Part shown: one piece after another, positions 45,197 through 56,099 of the stretch | How the letters are laid out: each line of letters begins with the position of its first letter | Position numbering within the stretch: the first letter of the stretch is position 1 | Assembly (NCBI GenBank): GCA_030704615.1 | Contig: CM060732.1 | Location: forward strand, 71,589,053 to 71,653,052 | DNA length: 64,000 bases | DNA from: Takakia lepidozioides | Lineage: Eukaryota; Streptophyta; Takakiopsida; Takakiales; Takakiaceae | Direction: 5' to 3' | Position numbers and translations under genes: made by a program | Notes under the pieces: model-generated | The model's input: only the letters and a program-made list of their open reading frames with translations | Databases searched by the model: none | What the model was told of the DNA's origin: nothing

Positions 45197-45699
45197 GGGC
45201 CGGGTTCCATGGGCATTCCCAAGCACCCCCCCATCAGGAAGGAATCGCCCCTTAAAAACGAGAGGGGGTGGTTCCATGGACACCTTACCATTCACCCCTC
45301 TAGAAGTCTTTGGCACCAATTGTTGTGGGCCCATGACATAGTAAATGGCCCATTAATATAGGTTTTGGATGAAATGTCAAAAATCATTCCCTCTCTTAAA
45401 ATCTAACTTAGTTTGGATGGAAAGAAATAATTTTGTGTAAGGCTGCGGGCCCGCTGTAGGAAAAGACAAAGCTTTCAGTTAGGGGCGCCATTAAATCCGG
45501 CCGCCCCTTCACAAGGGGCAGTTTTTTTTTGCGCCCCTTAATTGTGAAGGGACGGATTTTTTGCGCCCCTTAACCTTAGCAAAGGGCAGATCCGTGGGGG
45601 GTGCCCCTTAGGGAATATCCTATTTCGTCCAATAGCGCCTCCTTAATCCTCAGGGCGATTTTGAGGGGGGTGCGCGGAGCTCCCCATGGAACCCGGCTC
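45197..45699. mobile_element. PIF/Harbinger-type (Tourist-like) MITE
   Basis: 503 bp with terminal inverted repeats GGGCCGGGTTCCATGGG (left) and GAGCCGGGTTCCATGGG (right, reversed), one mismatch in 17. It is flanked by TTA on both sides (45194-45196 and 45700-45702), the 3-bp target site of PIF/Harbinger elements. There is no coding capacity; G/C-run-rich interior. Confidence 0.8.
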
Positions 45700-45743
45700 T
45701 TACTTTGTCAAATTTCGTGATATCCTATCTAGTCTCATGGTTA

Positions 45744-45973
45744 CTGGTAACAGCCACTAGTACAGTACAGATGATCATTGTGCTTATGTTATGCCATACA
45801 CAAAAGAAGAAGGGTCCATCTATGGGACGCATCCTTGCTTGTTGATAAGACCTCTGGGGTAGCATTGAAAACTTGCTGTCCTCGGTTCTAGTCTCGTGCG
45901 GACCCTTCTTCTTTTGTGCCTGGCATAACAGAAGCATGATGATCATCTGTACTGTACTAGTGGCGGTTACCAG
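45744..45973. repeat. Long foldback: 74-bp inverted arms, 82-bp loop
   Basis: Arms 45744-45817 and 45900-45973 are reverse complements with about six or seven mismatches by eye. The transcript of either strand would form one long imperfect hairpin. It could be a young miRNA or siRNA-generating locus, or a foldback transposon remnant. No target duplication is obvious. Confidence 0.85.
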
Positions 45974-47426
45974 TGAGCTTTAGGGTAGGGTTTACGAACG
46001 TCGACTTCCGTGCGTCGCCGCTGCATAAACATCAAAACAAATAAGACGATATAACAAGGAGAGGGACTAAGAGAGATGTACTGGTTAGCAGTTTTGGGAG
46101 AAGTGCTATGGGTCAGGACATGGTTCAGCAGGATACTGAATCTCACCGAGCTGGTCCTTGGGTATCAGGGATCTAAAATTTGCCTGAGAAATTGACAGAA
46201 TAGTTCGGCATAGCCAGCAACAATCAGTTGCAGGATTGTCTGGGCAAGCTCTCAAACTTGAGGGCCTGATGATACCCCAACACTAAATCTCCAGTTCCCC
46301 GTAGTGCAAATTGGCCATACATGCCCGGAATTGCGGTCACAGGGTACAACAAGAGGTGAAAATCGATCACAATAAGAGAGGATGCTTACGATCGAGACTC
46401 GTGGTCAGCTTGAAGACACGGCCGAGAGGCGTGGGAGCCATGGCCGCTTCTTCTCTCACCCCAACGAAACCCTTGCAAAAACAACACACTCATTCAGCGA
46501 TGGCCATGGCGATGCTCTGAAACCCTCTCCTCCCTTCCTGGATCTTCGCCAGCCATTTCTCCTGTTTAACAGCCGTCGATGGCCTCAAAGATGGACGTCA
46601 CAACCCTGATCAATTTTCCACCCAATAGTATAATCGCTTCTGTGGCCCCGTGACACTATCAAACTGAGCTACCAGCTGCTATCGTTCTGTTTAGAGTTTG
46701 TGCAGGGTTTGTGCAGCGAAGTGTAGTCAGGTGTGCTAACTAGGTAGCTTGAAGTGAATTGCGTGTGGGTTTAGTGGAGGTGGCCTCACCTGTAACAGAC
46801 ATGGGAAACAGTTCATTCTCAGGACTACTGAGGCAGGTTGCTCTCAAGGACTGTACTCTGGTTGTCAATGTAAGTTGGCCGCAGTTCACACACAAGTATG
46901 TGGGCACCATGTTGTTGGGGATATGTCCTTTTTGTGTCCTGCAGTTTAGGTCCCATTGTCAGTGTGAAAAAGGTCGGAATACTCATTTGGTGGTCACGTA
47001 CAGATGCGATTTGACCCTTTATCTCTTGCTTGGGAGGGTGGGCAGCTCCCAGGATGCAAAGAGGAGGTTGACAGCTGCATCAGTCAATCTGTTTCGGCAC
47101 AATTTATAAGAGATTAGATGCTACATTCTACGAGTGTGATTTATTGGACTTGGCACCCCGACTTTTAGGCAAACTCCTACGTGGACGATGTTATCTTGCA
47201 AATTACTGAGGTCTGTTTTCTGTGTATCTTTCTCACTCCCTGACATAGTCTTTCTTGGTCAAACCTATAGATGGATATAGATTTTGAGTGCGTTCACGGT
47301 ATGTTGGAGAGAGGAGAAGGCACCTTCAGAAAACGTGGAGTACAGGTTCTTTTCCAAGCGCGGTTCAGAGAGAGACGAAAGAAATCGATATGGTATTCTC
47401 TTTCCTTCTATAATCACTGCGAAATC
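45974..47426. other. Upstream region of the GH28-like gene, no gene seen
   Basis: A short frame from ATG 46440 begins MAASSLTPTKPLQK, reminiscent of a transit peptide, but ends after about 26 codons without a clear donor. Otherwise no coding signal. Confidence 0.45.
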
Positions 47427-50153
47427 ATGGGCCAATTGTCCAGCACTCATAGGCAAAGCCCTCTTCTTCTCTTTCACTTGCTCGTGCTGATGGTGGTCAC
47501 ATCGATGCTGATTCCGCTTCGGGCTCAAGAAGATACCTTTCACAGGGTGACTCAGCTGGCTTCAGTCCAAGCTCTAAAGCTTGAAAACACCCCTGAAACT
47601 CTTCAGTCTGCCGTCAAACTCACAGTCCTGAATGACCGTTCTTCGAGTTCTGTACACAAAGCTGGTGGCTACATTTGTGATGTCTCAGTATTTGGAGCTG
47701 TTGGAAATGGAAAGGTTCTTGACACCTCTTCCATACAGTCTTCGATCGATACATGCGCAGGCAGGGGAGGGGGAATAGTCCACGTTCCTCCAGGGATCTA
47801 TCTAACAGCAACACTCTTTCTGAAATCCAACATCACATTACGGATAGACCAAGGGGCGACAATTCTTGCCAGCCCTGATCAGCAGAACTTCCCGCCGGCA
47901 CAGTCCCAATGGTACACCATCATTGCAGAAAACGCAGAGAATGTGGAGATCACAGGAGGAGGAGTGGTGGATGGGCAAGGACTGAAATATGTGGTTGAGT
48001 TCGCAGAGAAGAAGAATGTAATGGTGAGTTGGAATGAGACTGGTGCTTGCAGCGGCGACGAATGCCGACCGCGATTGATTGGCTTTATCAATTGCAAGAA
48101 TGTACATGTCTGGAACATTCTGCTTCAGGAACCTGCGTACTGGTGGTAGGTTTTCGTTTCTATCCTTTTTTTTTTTTTTTCCTTCTCTCTCTCTCTCTCT
48201 CTCTCGTTCTTTCTCCAATACTCAATTTCAATGCAAGCGTAGACCTGCTTACCTGAATAGTGAGGTAAGGCAGCAAGAACAACTTAATTAATATGCCTGA
48301 CCTTTGGCCATCGTGAAGAGGCGTGATGATTGCCCACTACTGGAGCGCATACCACACACGCAAACACACACTCTGTGTCCCTCTCTCTCTCAGTCCTCCA
48401 AGCACCAATAACTACCAGACTTTCGGGGGGAGAATATGAAAACTGCAAAGTTTCTGGCCTTTCCTCTCATTGTGCCCAGCCTCTTTGAAGCATTGGTCTA
48501 ACGCCAAAATAGGGGACTTCCCTTGGCACAACGATCCAAGAAATACGCAGGTTCTACTCTATTCTGGCATTACACAGCACATAGATGCTTGTCTGAAGGG
48601 CTTTCTAGAGTTTTCTTTGGAAAGCCCAAACTAATTGTTTATATCAAGGTAAGTCACACTACTGGAGTGAGCCCCTTCACAAAGGTAGTGCCTATTCCCT
48701 ATGTTGCTGTCCAATCTGAGTGTGTGGGGTCTATGGCCACAAGGCCACGTCTTATTCATACATTCTATTCTGGCAGTTGGATAGGTCTGGACCTTTTTTT
48801 TGCAGTTCTAATTAAGCTTCGTAAGGTTGAGGGCTGGACTGTGAACATAGTACTTTTATGAACACATGAATGATGCCTCCTTCGCAGCTTACATATCCTC
48901 GATTCCGACGGTGTTTCAATACATGACCTCTCAATCTATGGTGACTTCAACACACCAAACACCGATGGCATTGACATACAATCCTCCAACAACACTGTGA
49001 TCAAAGCTTGTCATATTGACACTGGAGATGATGCCATCTGTCCAAAGACAACCTCAGGACCCCTGTATAACTTAACAGTCACAGACTGCTGGATAAGGAC
49101 AAAATCGTCTGCAGTGAAGCTTGGGAGTGACAGCCGGCAAGACTTTCATTCGCTCCACTTTGAGCGTCTTACTATTGTAGACTCTCACAGAGGCCTAGGG
49201 CTGCAGCTTCGGGATTCAGGTGCCTTCCTTACTCTTTTCTTTGACTTTCCCTGCTGTTTTGTTCTAAACCACCTTGAAGCATATTTCTAGTGAATGGCTC
49301 TTAGGGATGGTTCACTGAGTATGCAGAGACCCGTGACACTCAAGAGAGCGGTCAACAACCTATGGATAAAGATCAAACATAACAAAGGCCATTTTTCCTC
49401 CCTCCATCAATACATCGCGGTGGTCTTGGACTCTGAGGCAGTTGCTTAAATGCAAGCATACTCTGAGCCTGGTACCCCTCTGGTGCGGAGCCACTTATTT
49501 TTTTGGATTTTGGTTAGCTGGGGAAGGGGCATTCGATTATGAAATGAAATCCTCGCAATATAGCGTAGCCCCTAACTGTGTCACACACTAAGACATGCTA
49601 AGCATCTGAGTCAAAGACAAAGGTGGACACAGACTGAAATCGCAATCTCTTACCCCTTCATCAAACAGGGAATATCTCCAATGTCACTTTTGCCAACATT
49701 CAGATGAGCACCCGCTACTACGATCCCTCCTGGTGGGGCCTAGGTGAACCCATCTATGTAACCGCCTGCAACCGGGATCCTTCCTCTAAGGTAGGCTCTA
49801 TTCGCAATGTGCGCTTCATCAATATCACTGCCACATCAGAGAATGGCATCTTCCTTGCAGGCTCTAATGACAGCCATTTGCAAGGACTTGAATTCACTAA
49901 CATAAGCATAAAACTTGTGAGATCGACAAACTATACAGGTGGACTCCATGATCACAGGCCTGGCTGTCAGGGCCTAGTTGAGCACCGGATGTCAGGAGTT
50001 TTCATGGAGTACATTGAGAACATGTCGATGGAAGATGTTGAGTTGAGCTGGAGTCAGAATGCATTGCCAGACTGGGGGTTGCCACTGGATTTCACCTCAT
50101 CCACTGTCTATTCTCTGGATTTAGAAGACTTTCAATCCTCCTACCCCAGCTGA
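47427..50153 (+). CDS. GH28-family (polygalacturonase-like) secreted protein, three exons
   Basis: Exons 47427-48145, 48888-49219 and 49669-50153 give 511 residues; phases agree (TGGTG|GTAGG, acceptor TTCGCAG; TTCAG|GTGCC, acceptor AAACAG). I chose ATG 47427 because it starts a signal peptide (hydrophobic core LLLFHLLVLMVVTSMLIPL, residues 14-32). The N-terminal strand YICDVSVFGAVGNG and the IVHVPPGIYLT turn begin the right-handed beta-helix. GH28 acid residues are present: NTPNTDGID (N264, D266) and DTGDDAI (D287, D288). The GHG motif is not seen; the equivalent strand reads SAVKLGSD, and RGLGLQLR stands for the RIK site. This pattern fits the plant branch of pectin-lyase-like GH28 proteins rather than classical endopolygalacturonases. 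It likely acts on cell-wall pectin or a related glycan outside the cell. Several NxT/S sites suggest glycosylation. No disruption is seen. Confidence 0.85.
48185..48206. repeat. (TC)n microsatellite in GH28 intron 1
   Basis: Run of CT dinucleotides preceded by a T-run, just inside the first intron. Confidence 0.85.
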
Positions 50154-51118
50154 GCTGCATCCACGGGATGATGACTTCAATTTTTGGAGACCTTATAATG
50201 TCATTAATGCCTGTTTTATTCTATCAATGTGGAGGTTGGGCTGTTAGAGCTTGTAATGCTGGTTCATGATTGGAACACTTACAGAGAACAGTATATCCAT
50301 TCAATCTGAGACTTTTGAATTACCTGCAAATGATCTAACAAGATGCTGCCAGTATTAGACATCTCTATAGTTCTTAGCCCTAACTGCCCAAGTACATTTT
50401 TGCAAAACTGCTAAAAAAATAACAGCTACAGCCACGGAAAGCCTGCCCATAACTTTCAGATACTTGACATCCATGAAAACTGACCACATAGATGAGCTAC
50501 CTTGGCAAGCTAAATGCTACCACCACAAAAAATTCAGAAAACAATCAAATCCCCTTTGGAAGGTGGGAGATTTTAACAAATTGATGGAGGACAAACAAGT
50601 TTACAGCAAAATTTCCTGGGCCAAAACATTGGTTATATGTATATGTATATCCTAAAATACAAGGTTTTTTTCTGGTTCTTTTTTGGGAGAACATTCTTCA
50701 CGAGATAACCCACTTTCCCACAAGTTTTTAGCATTCTTTTGTGGAATAGACGAGTCAAAGGATGGGCAGCCAAAAAGTTCACTTGGATTTTTTGCTACAG
50801 CCTCAATCCATTGAACCTTGCAATTTGCAACAGTGAGATGCCTGTAGAATGTGGCAGTTTCTAATAGATGCAACCCATGGTCATAAAACATGCTCTTTGC
50901 TCTCTTGAGTAAATATTTATTTTTTCCAACAAAAAAGGACACTGAGGCCCTGGAGCAATGAAACAATAAGTACTACAGAGCCCTTAATTCAAACCAAGGC
51001 AGAAAGTATGGATACAATGATAGATGAGTATTTGACAAAAATATGTCGAAGATTTATATGTTTTCATTCAGAAGAGACTACGCAGCTGCATGCATGTGGG
51101 TGTTATTTGTTTGCAGTG
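50154..51118. other. Intergenic between convergent GH28 and P450 genes
   Basis: No gene seen. It should hold the 3' ends of both transcripts. AT-rich. Confidence 0.6.
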
Positions 51119-52732
51119 TCAAAGTGTTGAGGTCTGATACAGATGGGCGGGCAAGCGTGGCTTAGCGAAGGCAAGCAATGGCTTCAGCTTCGGTGTGGTC
51201 AGCCCTTCACTTTCTTCCATATCGATATCGGTAGCGCCTTTCTCCAGCAAAGGGGTCCAGTCGAAGCAGTGAATCAAGCTCGCAAGGCCCAACATTACTA
51301 TTGTCGTTCCCAGAGATCCACCGGGGCAGCCTCGGCGGCCAGCACTGAAAGGGATGATACGCATCTTTGTGTCCCTGATATCGACACGCTCTGCATCATG
51401 AGTAGACTTTTCGCCGCCGTCTTCCATCCATCTCTCAGGTTTGAATTCTTCTACTTCCTCCCACAATCTAGGATTGCGCCCAAGGCCCCACCCACTGATC
51501 AATACCTGTGTGTCTTTCGGGATGATGTAGCCTCCCAGCTCACTATCCTCCATAGCTAAGTGCGGTATAAGAAATGCTCCAGGGGGGTGCATACGAAATG
51601 TCTCCTTCACCACGCACTCCAAGTATTTCAGCTTCCCCAAATCTGACTCAAGGACCATCCGTTCACACCCTACCACATGGTCGATTTCACTTTGTACTTT
51701 GCGAAGCAAGTCAGGGTGCCTGATCATCTCCGCCATAGCCCATTCGTTCGTGACAGCTGAGGTGTCAGTCCCTGCTGCTATCATATCTTGCACCAAGGCC
51801 TTTACAGTTTGGTCGCTAAGGTGTTCCTCACCATTCTCCCCGGGGAGGGATAATAAGACGTCCACAAAATCGGTTGCAGCGTTAGGGTCAGTGACCTCCT
51901 TAGACTTCTTTCTGTGCTCCTCAACAATTGACGAGTGGAAGGCGTCCATGCTCTTCTCCACTTCTATCATCTTCTTCTCGTGGCCTCCCAGGTCTAACCA
52001 CCTTAGAAACGGCAGAAAGTCTCCAATAGGAAAGACACCCAATAGCCGAAACACCTCGTGTGTTATCTTTTTGAAATCTTGGGCATCACCTTGTCTCGCG
52101 TTTCCTGCACCAAAGTACCGCTTTCCCAGAAGCATGCGTGTCATCACGTTCATAGACAGTGCTCCCAACGCGTCCTTGAGATCGGAAGCCTCGCCCTTAG
52201 AAGCGTCAGTCCAAACCGACTGTACCAAGTGACCCGCCTCTTCTGTGCGCTCCTTTCTGAACCCCTCCAGACGTTTGGGAGTCAAAAGCTCCATCATGCA
52301 GATGCGGCGCCCATTCTTCCAATGATTTCCATAGGGGGCCATCGCCACATCACCACCACCATAAGCCAGACGATCCACCGCGATTTTCTTTGGTCGGGAT
52401 GCAAAGACATGGTCCTTAGACTTCAGAATCTCCTTGATGATATCTGGATCGTCTATTACAACTGTACGCACTGAACCTAGACGTAGATATATTATGGGCC
52501 CAAATCTCCTATGTAGAGCATAGATATTATGATGGGGGAGGCGTCCCAAGTTCAGAAGATTGCCAATCACAGGCCATCCGGATGGCCCTGGAGGTAACAG
52601 CTTGCCTTTGTAGTATCGTCTGCGCTGTAGATAATTTTTCAACAAGCGTGCCACCAATGATAACACAATCAGCCAGAAAGCAACTAACACGATCCTTTCA
52701 AACTGTTCGAGAAATTGTCCCACGATGTCCAT
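51119..52732 (-). CDS. Cytochrome P450, plant A-type (CYP71 clan)
   Basis: Single exon, 537 residues from ATG 52732; the frame stays open a little upstream but without another ATG. An N-terminal membrane anchor (IVLVAFWLIVLSLVARLL, residues about 13-30) would hold it in the ER. The Pro-rich hinge PPGPSGWPVIGNL follows. I-helix AGTDTS at 320-325 (oxygen activation), ExxR in KETFRMHP (E377, R380), FKPERW at 430-435, and the heme loop FSAGRRGCPG at 462-471 with the Cys ligand are all intact. It would use NADPH-P450 reductase to hydroxylate a small lipophilic substrate; which one cannot be read from sequence. The early region with FGPIYLRLG-type strands (FGPIIYLRLGSVRTVVIDDP) is typical of the CYP71 clan. 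A TATAAAAG box is 253-260 bp upstream. Confidence 0.93.
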   Translation of the reverse strand: MDIVGQFLEQFERIVLVAFWLIVLSLVARLLKNYLQRRRYYKGKLLPPGPSGWPVIGNLLNLGRLPHHNIYALHRRFGPIIYLRLGSVRTVVIDDPDIIKEILKSKDHVFASRPKKIAVDRLAYGGGDVAMAPYGNHWKNGRRICMMELLTPKRLEGFRKERTEEAGHLVQSVWTDASKGEASDLKDALGALSMNVMTRMLLGKRYFGAGNARQGDAQDFKKITHEVFRLLGVFPIGDFLPFLRWLDLGGHEKKMIEVEKSMDAFHSSIVEEHRKKSKEVTDPNAATDFVDVLLSLPGENGEEHLSDQTVKALVQDMIAAGTDTSAVTNEWAMAEMIRHPDLLRKVQSEIDHVVGCERMVLESDLGKLKYLECVVKETFRMHPPGAFLIPHLAMEDSELGGYIIPKDTQVLISGWGLGRNPRLWEEVEEFKPERWMEDGGEKSTHDAERVDIRDTKMRIIPFSAGRRGCPGGSLGTTIVMLGLASLIHCFDWTPLLEKGATDIDMEESEGLTTPKLKPLLAFAKPRLPAHLYQTSTL

Positions 52733-52752
52733 CTCGTCGTCTTCCTTCCTAT

Positions 52753-52866
52753 CAGACAAGAATGAGCTGCACGAAAACAGGAACTAAATCTCAGGCAGGA
52801 ATGAGCTGCTGCACCAAGACAGGAACTAATATCAGACAGGAATGAGCTGAAAGAAGACAGGAACAA
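52753..52866. repeat. Imperfect short tandem repeat in the P450 5' leader
   Basis: Three units of about 40 bp sharing aatgagctg and acaggaact, between the TATA box and the P450 start. Confidence 0.75.
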
Positions 52867-52984
52867 GGAGAATCTTTAGTACGTAGGTGTGTATCAATGC
52901 GAAAACTTTAGCAGGGTTGTGAGAGCTCAAAGGGGAGCTTCCGCAAACAAATGTTATTCTGTGGGTTTGCAGTTTGCAGGTGGG

Positions 52985-52992
52985 CTTTTATA
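52985..52992 (-). promoter_or_regulatory. TATA box of the P450 gene
   Basis: TATAAAAG on the minus strand, about 253 bp upstream of the start codon; predicts a 5' leader of roughly 220 nt. Confidence 0.6.
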
Positions 52993-52999
52993 CGCAGTA

Positions 53000-54488
53000 G
53001 ATCGCACACCAAAATAGATACACTTTTGGCCCAAAAGTTGGCTACTCTTTTACCTCAAAATAGATTTTCTTCTAAGAATACTGTTTTTTTTTTATAAAAT
53101 ATTTAAAGAAAGGGAAACACCTGGGAGCGACGGAGCGACACTGCTTTTATCTTCTTTTTCATAGAAGTACTCTGGTTCTTTTTCTTTTTCTTTTTCTTTT
53201 TCATTTCTTTTCCACGGAAAAGACTCGTTTTTATTAAGCTTTTTAGAAAAAATTTAAGTTATCTAGAGGGGCAATGTCGTCGATTAACATGAGCCAATTT
53301 TTGGATGTATGGATGGATGTGGGGAAAATAAACCTCCTTTATGAGCCTAGGAGGCATTACAGGTGGAGAGCCCGAGCCCTAAGGTAGAGAGACAGATGAC
53401 AGGGGTTTGAACCCCAAATCCCCATGCCAATGCACGAGTGTCTTACAAGACCGGGCCACAACCCCGATGCGCTAAATATTGATGTACTTGTAATGCCGCC
53501 AATAGCCAGAAAGGGGGTTTATTTCAGTGTTGGGCGGGTCCGGGTTTTGACCCCGGGTACCCGGCGGGTTAGGATCATGGTTACCCGGACTTGCACCCGG
53601 ACCCGTGCTATCAACAAAAACCCCTACCCTGACCCTGGTTTTAGATCCCCGGAACCGGGCCCGCCTCCTGGGTCCATAACCCATTAAACCCGCTACCCCG
53701 CGGGCCAGAGTAGCGGATGAGGGTCCGTGTCTTAATTTCAGGTTGGGCATGCGGGGTCCACCTTAGATGTGGTAGGCTCTGCAATGTGTCGAGCTGTGAA
53801 GCCTTAAAACAAGCCTGAAGCATATACTCCTTTCCTCTCAAGAAGCAAGGTTTCACAATAAAAGGGCAAGCGGAAAGAGCAGGCGACTTGCGAGAGGAGG
53901 ATCAAACACACGGATCTGACACAAAGCAGCTCTCATCCAAAGCTTGTACACTCACTTCACATATACACTAACACCTGAGTACACCGCCCTGACCTTGTGT
54001 CAGGGCGCCGTCTTTATACAAAAGACCTAGCTTCAGTTGCCCGCCGCGTGGCAAGGCGTCACAAGCCAAAACCCACGGCACCGTTTAGACACCCTAGATT
54101 AGATGAAGGGCCAGGATGTGGCCACCAACCAAAACTAACCCTAACCTAGATATCATTGTAACGGTTTAACGGCATTATACGCCAAAAATTTATACTATGG
54201 ATGTGTATTGTCGTTTTGGATGAAACGGGTCATTTCTAGCCTAGGATAGGATGGGCCATCACATCTGTGAAGCCTACCCCCCACGAAAAATCCTGAGCTC
54301 CGCGAAGGAAAACAAATAATAAGAAAATATCACCCTCCACTGCTGGGTGAAAAACCTACCAACGGAAAACCTGGCACCTGCAAGTTGGGCCGAGGACAAA
54401 ACCCTTGACTAGGAAAACCGTGCAGGGAGTACAGATGGTGATATACCATGAAACTAAAATGTTTCTAAGTCCTAGAGAGGTCAAGTCA
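53000..54488. other. Intergenic and degenerate repeat sequence, no gene seen
   Basis: Contains a (tttttc)n stretch (about 53175-53205), a SINE-like B box (53402-53415) and a G/C-rich block (53525-53760) with ccgggtacccgg palindromes. The part 53880-54490 resembles LTR debris but has no identifiable partner. Confidence 0.45.
53340..53475 (-). mobile_element. Possible tRNA-derived SINE (minus strand)
   Basis: B-box-like GGGGTTCAAACCCC (53415-53402) with a weak A-box-like TGGCCCGGTCTTG upstream on the minus strand. Limits uncertain. Confidence 0.35.
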
Positions 54489-54493
54489 TAGGA

Positions 54494-55218
54494 TGTCGTG
54501 CACCTCACTTCGATAAGCTCCCCTTCAAGTCATAGTTACTCGCTTTGATGCGCGCGCCTAACTCCCAACCTGGCCGCCGGGCCAACTCGGAGTTTCGGCT
54601 GCTCACCGGGACATAACAGTCCCCATTTTCTCCCCCAACAGACCCTCCACCAATTTGGGCCTAGTAAGAATTCCTTTTGGTAGATGGCAGTCCAGAATAG
54701 CTCCTCACTCCTTGGTTGCTTTCCGGCTCGCACGCTTACTCACTAGTTTTTGGTCACCAACGGGCTTGCACCGTTCTCGGGGTTACTACTCCCTATATAT
54801 ACTTCTGTGACTGTCCGCGGGGGTTTCACAAACAACCATGCCATTTTATGGCGAACCACCACGAAGACCCTCGATTCCCGGTGATGAGTCGCGGTGAGTC
54901 TTGGCCCACCCAACACGGCCCCATTGGACTGTGGTGAGTCCCAAGACTCCCCACGACTCCCACCACAAGGTCTCCGCCCCATGGTGAGTCATATGCCACC
55001 CCCACTAAGTCCCACTAAGCTACCTCCACCCCTTGTAGAGCCACCCCCACCGCAACCCGGTGTGCGGGGCTCCACCTAGTGAGCACCTCCGCCTCCTTGT
55101 GTGCCTTGGGCACTCAAGGGTGCTTCAGCCCCCCGTACCTATTGTTGCCACCGCCCCCACCACAGGGGCAGCCCCTCTGCGTCCCGACCCCCTGCCCTCA
55201 AGGCAAAGGGCCGCGACA
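54494..55218 (-). repeat. Gypsy C 3' LTR
   Basis: 725 bp, TG...CA; pairs with 60690-61414. In element sense the adjacent interior reads GGTAGGGGTG, a likely polypurine tract (about 55219-55230). Confidence 0.93.
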
Positions 55219-56099
55219 CACACCCCTACCAACAGGGAGTCGATGTCCTCATCGACTTGTCCATTTTGTAGAAACAAACATCCAAGTTGTGGCATCCCAC
55301 ATCAAGGAGTTTGTTTCCGCACCATGGCGTCCCATGGCAAGGAACCAAACCCCACACTTGACTCTACTCTCCACTAGCTAGTTCGGCCGACTTCCTCCAA
55401 GTCCCGGCCAAGGGTGGAGCCTCTCAAGCTCATCCCAGTGCACTCTTCTTGGCCTACTTCAAGGCCAAGGAACAATCCTCCCCGAGGATCAAATCGCCAC
55501 TTGCGACCGCTCATGATGCCGCTTTTGGCATTACCTTGAGCAAAGGTTCACATTGAACCCTTTTTTACTAGGAAGATAACATTGAACCAACCGTGCGCCC
55601 CAATCACTACAATTGGGTCCGCCTTGGAATGCTGGCCTGAGGTACGGGAACACGCCGAAGCCGCATTACGACTTCGTCCCGAGGCTACACGATTATAGTA
55701 CGTGAACGGAAGCACATAGCTTCCGCGTTAGCCCGCACTACAAGGCAACCCCCTCGGTACGCGCCAGGTGCGCACTAGCACGTAAACTCCCAAAGAAGAC
55801 GCAAGTTTCTTTGCCCCTTGGATGGGAGTCACCTGATTTCGGCACTGCGCAAACACACGATTAATCCAATTTACCTCTCCCACTTTTGTAAGCTAGCATG
55901 CATTCTAGACACTAGCCAACCAAACCATGCATCACCATTCCAAACAAAATAGGAGGCGCAACATTTGGAAACCATTTCATTTATAATAAAATTTGTACAA
56001 CACAAGTTTTTGCAATCGGATTCCTGAGCTAGCTAAGCCGGGCTAAGCATGCATTTCCTCCCCCATGATCCAAGGTTGATGTCCCCATCAACCCTTCTT
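55219..56099. other. Gypsy C 3' untranslated interior
   Basis: About 880 bp between the pol stop and the 3' LTR. A small inverted repeat (gtcgatg / catcgac) lies near 55240-55258. No gene seen. Confidence 0.6.

Noticed and set aside
46440-46520. Start of a plastid-targeted protein
   Set aside because: Only about 26 codons before a stop, no clear donor and no following exon.
51143-52474. Plus-strand frames opposite the P450 gene
   Set aside because: Antisense shadows; the minus-strand frame carries all P450 motifs.
53525-53760. Miniature transposon in the G/C-rich palindromic block
   Set aside because: The start resembles a hAT end (cagtgttgggc), but no matching inverted end or target duplication was found.
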